A stretch of DNA of 64,000 nt from Haladaptatus litoreus (GTDB taxonomy: Archaea; Halobacteriota; Halobacteria; Halobacteriales; Haladaptataceae): the NCBI RefSeq assembly GCF_900156425.1, contig NZ_FTNO01000001.1, positions 1,612,001-1,676,000 of the forward strand. Reading direction: 5' to 3'. The first letter of the stretch is position 1, and each line of letters starts with the position of its first letter. A model generated the notes under the pieces. The model worked only from the letters and a program-made list of their open reading frames with translations. It did no database searches and was not told where the DNA came from. Position numbers and translations under genes: made by a program. Positions 24,972 to 32,545 of this stretch are shown here, piece after piece.

Positions 24972-25199
24972 ATGGAAAACCCACTCGTGGCGGCAGGCCT
25001 CGCACTGATTGCGTGGTCGATTGGCATCTCGTTCGGGCCGGTCGGCGTTTTCGTCGCCGGATTTCTTCTCGTCGCTCTCGGACTGTCATCGGCACAGATC
25101 GAGGGAGTATCGTGGGGCGGCTGTCCCACGTGCGGTAAAAGAATCAAGCACGACAGTGGTATCTGTCAGCACTGCGGGACGAAACTTCCAGAAGCATAG
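24972..25199 (+). CDS. Small membrane protein with C-terminal zinc ribbon
   Basis: The 75-residue protein has one or two hydrophobic segments over residues 5-40 and a C-terminal zinc ribbon, CPTCGKRI...CQHCGTKL, with two CxxC pairs. A DNA-, RNA- or protein-binding role at the membrane face is possible, but no family name is clear. It lies just after the terminator of the phosphodiesterase-FemAB unit and has no ATAACAAAG box. The ATG at 24972 is preferred over an in-frame TTG six bases earlier. Confidence 0.75.
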   Translation: MENPLVAAGLALIAWSIGISFGPVGVFVAGFLLVALGLSSAQIEGVSWGGCPTCGKRIKHDSGICQHCGTKLPEA

Positions 25200-25225
25200 C
25201 GCGACTTCTCTTAAATAACCAGTCT

Positions 25226-25807
25226 TCAACGACCGATTACCGGCGCGTAACGAACGATTTTTCGCGGGACGCCGGGCATCCCATCGACCAACCACAGGAA
25301 GAAGACGACGGACAGTAGGCCGAGTTCGAGCGCGAGATAGCTCTGGATTTCGGGGTTGTTTAGATAGGTGAGGTAATCACCGAAGTAGCTACGGAACCGA
25401 GCCAGAAAGCCGAGACTCGACTGGTCTGGCGGAACCGAAACGACGGGCCACAGCAGGAATCCGGGTGCGGGGTCTTTGCCCACCGCAATCGGGTAGATGA
25501 TGTCGCCAGCGAGGTGCGAGAGGTAGCCCACCGTAAACGCCACACCGATGTCGGTTCGACGCGCGCGATGGGCCAACACGAGCGCGACCGCCGAAAGCGG
25601 GAGCGCGGTCAGCAGTGAATGGGCCAGCGAGTGCCCGCTCGGAAGAATCGAAAGCGTCCACGCGAGCGGTTTGTCAACGAGGTCTGGCAGTTGTGTCGCA
25701 AGCCCGAGGACGACGACCGCATCGCTTCGCGGCGGCTTTCCGGTGACGAGTCGCCGTGAAGCCGAGTAGGCCAGATAGCCGAACGCGAGGTGTTCCCACG
25801 GCCACAT
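25226..25807 (-). CDS. DUF457/YdjM-like membrane-bound metal-dependent hydrolase
   Basis: The 193-residue protein starts MWPWEHLAFGYLAYSASRR and has the family histidine/aspartate pattern in LATQLPDLVDKPL, LPSGHSLAHSLL and VGYLSHLAGDIIYP, between about four membrane segments. These motifs mark YdjM/DUF457 proteins, annotated as membrane-bound metal-dependent hydrolases without a proven substrate. The start codon overlaps the upstream DUF1616 stop by one base (TAATG), so they form an operon under the box at 26962-26970. Confidence 0.85.
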   Translation of the reverse strand: MWPWEHLAFGYLAYSASRRLVTGKPPRSDAVVVLGLATQLPDLVDKPLAWTLSILPSGHSLAHSLLTALPLSAVALVLAHRARRTDIGVAFTVGYLSHLAGDIIYPIAVGKDPAPGFLLWPVVSVPPDQSSLGFLARFRSYFGDYLTYLNNPEIQSYLALELGLLSVVFFLWLVDGMPGVPRKIVRYAPVIGR

Positions 25808-26859
25808 TATTCCGCCTCGGTGGTGGTTTCCGTCTCGTTCATTCCGACGGTTATCCAGATGTAGGCGTGTTCGTCCGCGTTTTCGATGGTCGGATCGGTC
25901 GGCGGGTCGCCTTTGTAGAGTAGGTACACCACCCGGAGATTCTCCCCGGCCATCGTCGGCGCGATGTCGTGTTGGGTTCGCCACGATTCGCCCGCGCGAA
26001 CGCGCTGGTCGAATCGCTCCAAGCCCTCCTCTTCGACGATGCGCGCGCTCCCGTCCGGTCGCTGTTCGACGCGCTGGAGTTCCGCGACGACGGTGTACTT
26101 CGTTTGCGCTTCTTCGTGGTTCGTCACCGAGACGTACACCGGTTGCGTCTCACCCGGCGTGAACGATTCCGGATAGTTCTCCGCGACGAACTCGCCGTCG
26201 TCGGTTTGTGTGAGTAGGGAAAGCTGGGAGAACTGCTCGCCGTCCTGCGGCGCGACGAACGCGTAGCCAACCGCCGACAATGCGACGACCACCGACAGCG
26301 CGAGGACGAGGTTGAGGGCGACATCCGCACCGGTTTCGGCGTCGAAAAGGGCGCTATTGAGTCGAGAAGCGCCGCCGCGAATCGAGATGGAAAACCGGTC
26401 GTCAGCGGGGATTGTGAGGCGGCGAATCACCGCGAGAAGCGTCGCACCGAGCGTGAGTGAAACGAGGCCGAAGAGGACAGTGAACAGCGTGAAGGAAAAT
26501 CCGGCGAGTGTAAGTGCCAGACCGAACAGCGGGAGGAGGCTCAGACTGACGCCGAACGAAAGCGCGAGTCGCTCGCCCACGGTGATTCCACCGCGCCGAA
26601 GCCGATTCGGAAGGGAACGGGCCGAACAACGTGACGGCCCGTTCCCGGGAAACAGGAGCGAAACGACGGCGTAGCCCGGCGCGAACAGCGCGACCGGAAG
26701 TCCCAGCGCGAGCGCGAGCGGCGTCCCGTGAATTTCGGATTGATAGAGCGGGAATGCGGCCAGCGCGACTGCGATTCCGAGAAACGCGAGGTCGAGGGGA
26801 AATTCCAGTACCGGGCGCGCGAGTTTCGCCCACCACGAATCGTTCGCTCCGTGGCTCAT
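25807..26859 (-). CDS. DUF1616 family membrane protein
   Basis: The 350-residue protein has an early helix pair (FPLDLAFLGIAVALAAFPLY, then LALALGLPVALFAPGYAVVSLLFP), the conserved GERLALSFGVSLSLLPLFGL segment, a fourth helix and a further one near residue 200. An extracellular beta-rich domain of about 140 residues follows, with PGETQPVYVSVTNHEE and RTQHDIAPT. This is the DUF1616 layout; such proteins often occur near surface-glycan genes in archaea, but no activity is known. It is the first gene of a two-gene unit, 103 bases after an ATAACAAAG box. Confidence 0.85.
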   Translation of the reverse strand: MSHGANDSWWAKLARPVLEFPLDLAFLGIAVALAAFPLYQSEIHGTPLALALGLPVALFAPGYAVVSLLFPGNGPSRCSARSLPNRLRRGGITVGERLALSFGVSLSLLPLFGLALTLAGFSFTLFTVLFGLVSLTLGATLLAVIRRLTIPADDRFSISIRGGASRLNSALFDAETGADVALNLVLALSVVVALSAVGYAFVAPQDGEQFSQLSLLTQTDDGEFVAENYPESFTPGETQPVYVSVTNHEEAQTKYTVVAELQRVEQRPDGSARIVEEEGLERFDQRVRAGESWRTQHDIAPTMAGENLRVVYLLYKGDPPTDPTIENADEHAYIWITVGMNETETTTEAE

Positions 26860-26961
26860 GTCGTTCCCAAATGGCAGTCGGTCTTCGCGCGGTGCTGTCC
26901 TGTCTTTCGTTCTCCAAACACCATCGAAATCAGTCCGTGACTCGTATATTCCTCGATGGCA

Positions 26962-26970
26962 CTTTGTTAT
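26962..26970 (-). promoter_or_regulatory. ATAACAAAG box upstream of DUF1616 unit
   Basis: An exact minus-strand copy, 103 bases before the ATG at 26859, divergent from the box at 27101-27109. Confidence 0.6.
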
Positions 26971-27100
26971 CCTGCGCGTACTCCCACGACGACGGTTCGA
27001 ACCACCGCTATCGGTTCGATGTTCCGGAGTACCTCGCTTCTTCGGAAATATCCCGCTCTCACCGGGTTACAATCACTCCCTGTGGAGGCGAAGGCGGAAC

Positions 27101-27109
27101 ATAACAAAG
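27101..27109 (+). promoter_or_regulatory. ATAACAAAG box upstream of small-protein gene
   Basis: An exact plus-strand copy in the 370-base gap between the DUF1616 gene and the small protein. It is 53 bases before an ATG at 27162 and 123 before the ATG at 27232. Confidence 0.55.
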
Positions 27110-27231
27110 TACGATACGGCACCATAGTCGCCTGCTTGCCTGCCGAAGGTCGAGTCGAACGATGGTGATTTACTCTGAATTGGACACGCTCCGCCGACGA
27201 TTTCGAGGCACAGGTTCCCGACGACGAAGTC

Positions 27232-27354
27232 ATGTTCGCCATAGACGAAGACGAGAATGGGGATGAACTCGCCGTCATCGCGGACGTGACGCGTGACGAA
27301 GCGTGGATTTCGATGCCAGCCTCGGAATCGCAGGTCATCTCGCAGTGGCGCTAA
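27232..27354 (+). CDS. Small acidic protein, DUF7556-like (start uncertain)
   Basis: The frame encodes 40 residues with FAIDEDENGD, IADVTRDEAWISMP and a final QWR. This resembles short haloarchaeal proteins I know as DUF7556 (name from memory). Coding-like sequence continues upstream in the same frame (ADDFEAQVPDDEVM) to about 27172 but has no ATG, GTG or TTG before a TGA at 27166. An ATG at 27162 is in another frame, so the gene may have a frameshift near 27172-27190 or may start at 27232. The function is unknown. Confidence 0.55.
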   Translation: MFAIDEDENGDELAVIADVTRDEAWISMPASESQVISQWR

Positions 27355-27396
27355 CTCCGAACTACTTTTTACCGCGCTGTCCGCAGAGGGTGCACG

Positions 27397-27597
27397 ATGA
27401 ATCTCACACTGACGGTGCTCGCACTGCTGACCGGCGTCATAACCGGAGGACTGTTTCACTCCCTCGGCGTGCCGATTCCCGCCCCGCCGAAACTCCCCGG
27501 CATCATGGGTATTATCGGCATCTACCTCGGATACCTCATTGTCGAAACGATGGGCTGGACGGTCAATTTGCTCACCAAACTCGGAATCTCGGGCTAA
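27397..27597 (+). CDS. XapX domain (DUF1427) small membrane protein
   Basis: The 66-residue protein has two hydrophobic helices separated by the conserved GVPIPAPPKLPGIMGIIGIYLGY segment typical of XapX proteins. The function of the family is not established. It stands alone, followed by a repeat-rich gap of about 550 bases. Confidence 0.85.
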   Translation: MNLTLTVLALLTGVITGGLFHSLGVPIPAPPKLPGIMGIIGIYLGYLIVETMGWTVNLLTKLGISG

Positions 27598-27745
27598 CGA
27601 CTACGACGTGGTTCGTGAGTTTTTATTTCAGAGTTTTCTGTCGTTAAAAGAACTGATACTAGAACGGGAGCTGTCGCTAAGGTTATAAATCCAGATTCCA
27701 AGCCACGCCCTCGCTCATACGGTCACTCGTGGCTTTGCCACTCGT

Positions 27746-27809
27746 TCCCACCGGGAGAGCGAAGCTCTTCCGTGCTCTCGCTCGCTCCACCGTCGCTCAC
27801 GAGAATTCC
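27746..27809 (+). repeat. Dispersed repeat type 2, copy B
   Basis: About 64 bases starting TCCCACCGG match 63232-63295 in the same orientation at roughly 80% identity by eye. Most differences are transitions. Confidence 0.65.
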
Positions 27810-27854
27810 TGCGCTCGCCCGTTGCCACCGGAAGAACTTCGCTCTTCCGAGCCA

Positions 27855-27877
27855 TCAAAATCGCTCCGCGATTTTGA
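27855..27877. repeat. 9-bp perfect hairpin
   Basis: TCAAAATCG and its exact complement are separated by CTCCG, within the repeat-rich gap. Confidence 0.75.
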
Positions 27878-27894
27878 GACACCAGGCCGCGAGT

Positions 27895-27920
27895 GGCCGG
27901 GCGCGCCATCGCGCCCGGCC
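27895..27920. repeat. 11-bp perfect GC hairpin
   Basis: GGCCGGGCGCG and its exact complement are separated by CCAT. It precedes dispersed repeat copy B by about 40 bases, like the hairpin at 2632-2659 before copy A. Confidence 0.8.
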
Positions 27921-27960
27921 AAGCCTACTTTGACCGGCCGTTCTTCCAAGGGTGGATACG

Positions 27961-28033
27961 GGCGAACGAGGAATGAGCGACTGGAAGGAGCGAGTGACGA
28001 GTGAGGGCGTGTGCGGAGCCGTGACTTCTTCGG
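27961..28033 (+). repeat. Dispersed repeat, copy B
   Basis: It matches 2681-2753 in the same orientation at about 90% identity by eye. It lies 3' of a GC hairpin and just beyond the end of sdhA. Confidence 0.8.
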
Positions 28034-28154
28034 TAGTCATCCTAACCAAAATTCCTCGCCTGTAATCCTGCCAAATCTCGCAAATGTGAAGTCGGTAGTT
28101 GCGGTCAACCTCCGTCAGAAACACCAAAACCCAAAAACACCGAAAAAGTCGAAC

Positions 28155-29987
28155 TCAGTAGCTTCGAATCTTCGGTTCGTACTCTCCATCCTCGCCTTCG
28201 AGGATGGTTGGCTTGAACCAGAGTTCCGGCGTGCCGTTGTTCCACGAGAGAAGCGTGTGTTTCAGCCACACGTCGTCTCTGCGCTCCTGATTCTCCTGTC
28301 GCCAGTGGGCACCACGGAACTCGTCACGAACCAGCGCGCCGAGCGTGATGGCCTCTGCGAGGTCGATGAGGTTGCGCATCTCGATGGTGTGGATGAGGTC
28401 GGTGTTGAACGTCCGCGACGGGTCGTTGACATAGACGTTCTCGAACTCCTCACGCACTTCGCGGATGTCGCGCAGAGCCTGTTTGAGGCCCTCCTCGTTC
28501 CGGAAGACGTTGACGTTCTGTGTCATCGACTTCTGGAGTTTGGCGCGGAGTTCAGCCTGCTGGACGCCCTCGTCCTTCTCGATGAGGTTCTCGACGCGGG
28601 AGCGCTCGGCTTCGAGCGCGGTTTCGACGGTCTGGGATGGCTTCGCCATCGTGGCCCCACCGTCTGCCACTGCATCCTCCGGCGTACCAACCGCACCGGG
28701 TTCGACGGGCGTATCGAGGTCGCCCATTTCGCTGTCGTCGGTCTTGCCGGTCGTGATTTCCGGTTCGCCGAGGTCTGTACCTGCGGCGTGGCGACCCGCG
28801 CGGGCACCGAAGACGATGAGTTCGGGCAGGGCGTTTCCGCCGAGTCGGTTCGCACCGTGAACCGACACACAAGCACATTCGCCTGCGGCGTACAGTCCCG
28901 AGATACAGGTTTCGCCGTGTTCGTCCGTTTCGATGCCACCCATGGCGTAGTGCTGGCCGGGTTTGACAGGCATCGGTTCTTCGAGCGCGTTGACGCCCTC
29001 GAAGTCCTCTGCAAGGTGGAGGATGTTTTCGAGGCGGTCGATGATGCGCTCCTCGCCGAGGTGGCGCATGTCGAGGTGGACGTACTCGTCGTTGATGCCG
29101 CGCCCGTTGTTCACTTCGGTCAGTTCGGCACGGGCGACAACGTCACGGGATGCGAGTTCCCCTTCGTTGTTCGCGTAGCCGTGTTCGAACATGAACCGTT
29201 CTCCCTCGCTGTTGTAGAGGATACCACCCTCACCACGCACACCTTCGGAAATCAGCACCCCAGTCGAAGGAAGCGTCGTTGGATGGAACTGGATGAACTC
29301 CATGTCCTCCAGCGGGACGCCAGCGCGGTAGGCCATCGCGGCCCCGTCGCCAGTGTTTGCCACTGCGTTGGTCGTGTGGTCGAAAACCTGCCCGAGGCCT
29401 CCGGTCGTCAGGATGACGCCGTTTTTGGCCGTGAAGCCCTGTACCTCACCCGACTTGATGTCGTAGGCAACGACGCCGTGACAGTCGCGCTCGCTCGGGT
29501 CTTCTTCGTTCGTGACGGCAAGCCGGGTGACGTACCACTCGTCGTACACCTGAATGCCTCGTTTGACGACCTGCTCGTACATCGTGTGGAGCAGGTGGTG
29601 TCCCGTCTCCGCCCCCGCGTAGGTCGTTCGCGGGAACGAGAGGCCGCCGAACGGTCGCTGGGAGACGCTTCCGTCCTCTTCGCGCGAGAACGCCATTCCC
29701 CAGTGTTCGAGTTGGATGGTTTCTTTTGGACTGTCCTGACACAGCGTTTCGATTGCTGGGGCGTCACCGAGATAGTCAGACCCCTTCATCGTGTCGTAGG
29801 CGTGGTCTTCCCACGAGTCGCCGTCTCGAATCGCCGCGTTGATACCGCCTTCCGCCGCGCCGGTGTGACTTCGCACGGGGTGAAGCTTCGTGACGAGGGC
29901 AACGTCCGCGCCCTCCTCGTGGGCCGCGATGGCCGCGCGAAGTCCCGCACCGCCCGCACCGACGACGATTACGTCGTGTTCGTACAT
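28155..29987 (-). CDS. sdhA: Succinate dehydrogenase flavoprotein subunit
   Basis: The 610-residue protein has the FAD-binding start HDVIVVGAGGAGLRAAIAA, the flavinylation region RSHTGAAEGGINAAI with the histidine that carries covalent FAD, the substrate loop HPTTLPSTG, and ALP..IVFGARAGRHAA. It oxidises succinate to fumarate and passes electrons to SdhB at the inner face of the membrane. It is the last gene of sdhCDBA, 16 bases after sdhB. A low-complexity acidic insert near residues 410-440 (EITTGKTDDSEMGDLDTPVE in part) is a halophilic feature. Confidence 0.96.
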   Translation of the reverse strand: MYEHDVIVVGAGGAGLRAAIAAHEEGADVALVTKLHPVRSHTGAAEGGINAAIRDGDSWEDHAYDTMKGSDYLGDAPAIETLCQDSPKETIQLEHWGMAFSREEDGSVSQRPFGGLSFPRTTYAGAETGHHLLHTMYEQVVKRGIQVYDEWYVTRLAVTNEEDPSERDCHGVVAYDIKSGEVQGFTAKNGVILTTGGLGQVFDHTTNAVANTGDGAAMAYRAGVPLEDMEFIQFHPTTLPSTGVLISEGVRGEGGILYNSEGERFMFEHGYANNEGELASRDVVARAELTEVNNGRGINDEYVHLDMRHLGEERIIDRLENILHLAEDFEGVNALEEPMPVKPGQHYAMGGIETDEHGETCISGLYAAGECACVSVHGANRLGGNALPELIVFGARAGRHAAGTDLGEPEITTGKTDDSEMGDLDTPVEPGAVGTPEDAVADGGATMAKPSQTVETALEAERSRVENLIEKDEGVQQAELRAKLQKSMTQNVNVFRNEEGLKQALRDIREVREEFENVYVNDPSRTFNTDLIHTIEMRNLIDLAEAITLGALVRDEFRGAHWRQENQERRDDVWLKHTLLSWNNGTPELWFKPTILEGEDGEYEPKIRSY

Positions 29988-30003
29988 TGTTGCTAAATTA
30001 GGC

Positions 30004-30882
30004 TTACCAGAACTTGAGGTTGTTCTTCACTGCCGAGCGTTTGAGTTCCTGAATGTGCTGGGTCAGCGGGATGTCTTTCGGACAGACGTTCGTGCAAGAA
30101 AACTGCGTCTGACAGCGCCAGACGCCGTGTTCTTGGTCGAGAATCGCAAAGCGGTGTTCGCGCATGTCCTCGCCTTCGCGCTCGTCCATGGCGAACCGGA
30201 ACGCCTTGTTCAGCGCCGCCGGGCCAAGATATTCGTTGTCCCCCGCCGCGATGTTACACGAAGACATACACGCGCCACACCAGATACAGCGTGTGGACAT
30301 CTTCACTTTCTCGCGGTTTTCGCGCGTCTGATGCTGTTCTTGGAGTTCGTCGCTCGGAGCTTCGTTCGTCTGGAAGTACGGCTCGACCGCATGCATCTGG
30401 TCGTAGAAGTGCTCCATGTCTACGACGAGGTCTTTCACGACCTCGGCGTGCGGGAGCGGTTCCACGCGAACCGGCTCTTCCAGGTCGGAAATCTGGGTCT
30501 TGCAACCCAGTCGCTGGGTGCCGTTGATGAACAGCGCGTCACTGCCACAGATGGCCTGTCGGCACGAGTGGCGGAACGTCAGCGTCGTGTCAAATCGGTC
30601 ACGGGCCAGCATTAGCGCGTCCAAGACGGTCATTCCCTTCGTGAACGGGACATGGAAGTCGTCGAATCGGGGTTCCATCTTCCCCTCGATTTCGGGGTCG
30701 TAGCGGAACACTTTGAGGTGAATCGACTCTTCTTCCGTCTCGGTCGTCTCCTGCGCCTCGGTTGATTCCTGCTGTCGGGCACGTTTTTCGGCCCGTCTTC
30801 GGTCACCGGGGGTTTCTATGCGCTCCGTATCGGAGTCGGCCTCTGCTTCGGATTCGGCTTTTTCTGGTACTTGCGTACTCAT
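30004..30882 (-). CDS. sdhB: Succinate dehydrogenase iron-sulfur subunit
   Basis: The 292-residue protein has an acidic, glutamate-rich N-terminal extension of about 50 residues. A ferredoxin domain follows with CRQAICGSDALFINGTQRLGC, in which an aspartate replaces the third cysteine of the [2Fe-2S] site, as in the E. coli enzyme. Then come CIWCGACMSSC and CQTQFSCTNVCPKDI for the [4Fe-4S] and [3Fe-4S] clusters. It carries electrons from SdhA to quinone. The start directly follows the sdhD stop. Confidence 0.95.
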   Translation of the reverse strand: MSTQVPEKAESEAEADSDTERIETPGDRRRAEKRARQQESTEAQETTETEEESIHLKVFRYDPEIEGKMEPRFDDFHVPFTKGMTVLDALMLARDRFDTTLTFRHSCRQAICGSDALFINGTQRLGCKTQISDLEEPVRVEPLPHAEVVKDLVVDMEHFYDQMHAVEPYFQTNEAPSDELQEQHQTRENREKVKMSTRCIWCGACMSSCNIAAGDNEYLGPAALNKAFRFAMDEREGEDMREHRFAILDQEHGVWRCQTQFSCTNVCPKDIPLTQHIQELKRSAVKNNLKFW

Positions 30883-31248
30883 TTAAATCATCCCGTTCAT
30901 GACGAGTGCGACGTAAGTTCCCTGTCCCGCGAGGAGGACGCCAGCGACGACCAGCACCCACTTCACGGCGGTCTGCTGACTGCCGGACAGTCCTTGGTTC
31001 ACGAGGGCCGCGTAGACGCCGTTCACGCCGTGGAACGTCGCCGTGATGAGGAACAGCGTCATCGTGAGGAAGTAGCCCCAGTCGGACATCCGTCCCTGCG
31101 TACCCGCGAACGTAACCTCTGCTGGATGGTGAACGAAGTGGAGCAGGAAGAAGTGGAACGCCAGCACCACGACGAGGAACGCCGCCGTGACGCGCTGGAG
31201 GAACCACGTCATGCTCCCGCTCTGGAACGACGAATATCGTTCCGCCAT
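30883..31248 (-). CDS. sdhD: Succinate dehydrogenase membrane subunit D
   Basis: The 121-residue protein has three membrane helices. It has WFLQRVTAAFLVVVLAFHFFLLHFV near the start and a conserved histidine in TATFHGVNGVYAAL that is a likely heme or quinone-site ligand. It anchors SdhAB in the membrane. The ATG at 31248 overlaps the sdhC stop by one base (TAATG). Confidence 0.9.
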   Translation of the reverse strand: MAERYSSFQSGSMTWFLQRVTAAFLVVVLAFHFFLLHFVHHPAEVTFAGTQGRMSDWGYFLTMTLFLITATFHGVNGVYAALVNQGLSGSQQTAVKWVLVVAGVLLAGQGTYVALVMNGMI

Positions 31249-31640
31249 TAGAACACGCCCTCCATGAAGGTCGGCACGCTCGCTAGCACGATGACTGCGG
31301 TCACCACGAGTGAAGCGTAGAAGCTCTTGTCTTGCGATTCGAGTCCCATGCCGAGGTCGACGAAGAGGAGTCTGACGCCGTTCAGAATATGGAACACGGC
31401 AACGGCGAGCAGTCCGACTTCACCGATTCGGACGAGGAACAGTTCTTCGAGACCTTGAATCGTCGCGGTGTAGGTTTCTGGACCCGCAGTGGACGTGCTT
31501 AGCACGGCGATATGCGTAAACAGGTAGCCGATAAGCACCCACCCGGTAAATTTGTGGAAAATCCAGGCCCACATCCCGGCCGAAAATTCCCGCCATCGGC
31601 CGAAGTCCTCGACGAGGCCCCGGTTGTACGATTGACTCAT
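31248..31640 (-). CDS. sdhC: Succinate dehydrogenase cytochrome b556 subunit
   Basis: The 130-residue protein has three membrane helices and the family motifs [20 protein letters not shown] and [16 protein letters not shown]; the histidines are expected heme b ligands. It is the first gene of the sdhCDBA operon. A TATA-like AATATACC on the minus strand (near 31702) lies about 60 bases upstream and could be the operon promoter. Confidence 0.93.
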   Translation of the reverse strand: MSQSYNRGLVEDFGRWREFSAGMWAWIFHKFTGWVLIGYLFTHIAVLSTSTAGPETYTATIQGLEELFLVRIGEVGLLAVAVFHILNGVRLLFVDLGMGLESQDKSFYASLVVTAVIVLASVPTFMEGVF

Positions 31641-31911
31641 TCCAGTCGGATGGTCGGTACCGGGGGCAAATAGAAGTTACTACCTGCCGCCGTTCTCGCC
31701 GGTATATTGAAAGATTCGAAAACTGCTCCGGACTGCTTCGACTGCAGACCCAATTCTCGTGTTCTCCCGACTCTTGGCGCTTCAGTCGCCGACAACCAAT
31801 CGGACTGCCTTCTCTGCAGTCCGAAGGTGATATTATATTGCCACATAAGCGAACGTCGTCGGATCCGAATACAGGAGAGTTGCCCGTTCGAAACCAATTT
31901 TAAGCGGATTA

Positions 31912-32478
31912 CTATTCGGCAATATAGAACCAACCGAGAATCCCAATCCGGCTGAGCGAGTACGCGCCAGCATACAGCACGCTCGACGGCGGTTGGTAGA
32001 GGAGCAGAAGTAGGAACGTTCCGAACGTGAACGAAAAGCCGATTGTTCTGGCAAGGGCCGAATTAGCCATCGTTTCGCCGACGGTGTCCCATCTCTGCAT
32101 GAAATAAGCAACACCGCCACCGAGGAACAGACCCATCGAGAGTCCGGCATACGCAACGTATTGCGGAGACGGGATTCCGGTGCGGAAAAGCCGTGTGACG
32201 CTCTCTAAGTCGCCCAGAAGATAGATTAGTAGAGCGAAGACAATGAGAATCCCGCCCAACTCGATGAGATTTACGACGAACGAAGGAGCTTCCGTCAAAT
32301 CGAATTCGGCGTCCGGAAAACGACCGATTGCCCAAAAGAAGAGGCCACCGAGAATCACGGTTCCGCCGCCGAGTCCGACACTGACGACATCGTCAGACAT
32401 CACGCCGAGCGCGAGCAGGAGAATGCCGAGTGGAACCAGCGAAGCCGACAGAAACCGTCCGAGTCGTTCTCTGTTCAC
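31912..32478 (-). CDS. Polytopic membrane protein of unknown function
   Basis: The 188-residue protein has about five or six hydrophobic segments (for example LVPLGILLLALGVM, NLIELGGILIVFALLIYLL and FTFGTFLLLLLYQ) with short loops and a few acidic residues. I recognise no family. It stands between the sdh operon and the AstE-like gene, both on the same strand, with its own AT-rich upstream region. Confidence 0.7.
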   Translation of the reverse strand: MNRERLGRFLSASLVPLGILLLALGVMSDDVVSVGLGGGTVILGGLFFWAIGRFPDAEFDLTEAPSFVVNLIELGGILIVFALLIYLLGDLESVTRLFRTGIPSPQYVAYAGLSMGLFLGGGVAYFMQRWDTVGETMANSALARTIGFSFTFGTFLLLLLYQPPSSVLYAGAYSLSRIGILGWFYIAE

Positions 32479-32545
32479 ACTGTTCCGAAAGAAGACATAT
32501 CGTAAATATATCCGGTTACAATCGCCCTTCTCGTTTTGTTTCCCT

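Larger units (their letters stand above)
27598..28154. other. Repeat-rich non-coding gap
   Basis: This stretch of about 557 bases between the XapX gene and sdhA holds no convincing gene. It contains two dispersed repeats (27746-27809 and 27961-28033) and two perfect hairpins (27855-27877 and 27895-27920). Open frames across it on either strand follow the repeats. Confidence 0.7.

Noticed and set aside
2681..28033. Direct repeats as borders of a mobile island carrying the polysaccharide genes
   Set aside because: The left copy lies inside the locus (the phosphodiesterase and epimerase genes are outside), there is no integrase, and no tRNA is at either end.
28011..29996. 661-codon plus-strand frame opposite sdhA
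   Set aside because: sdhA is unambiguous; this is an antisense shadow.
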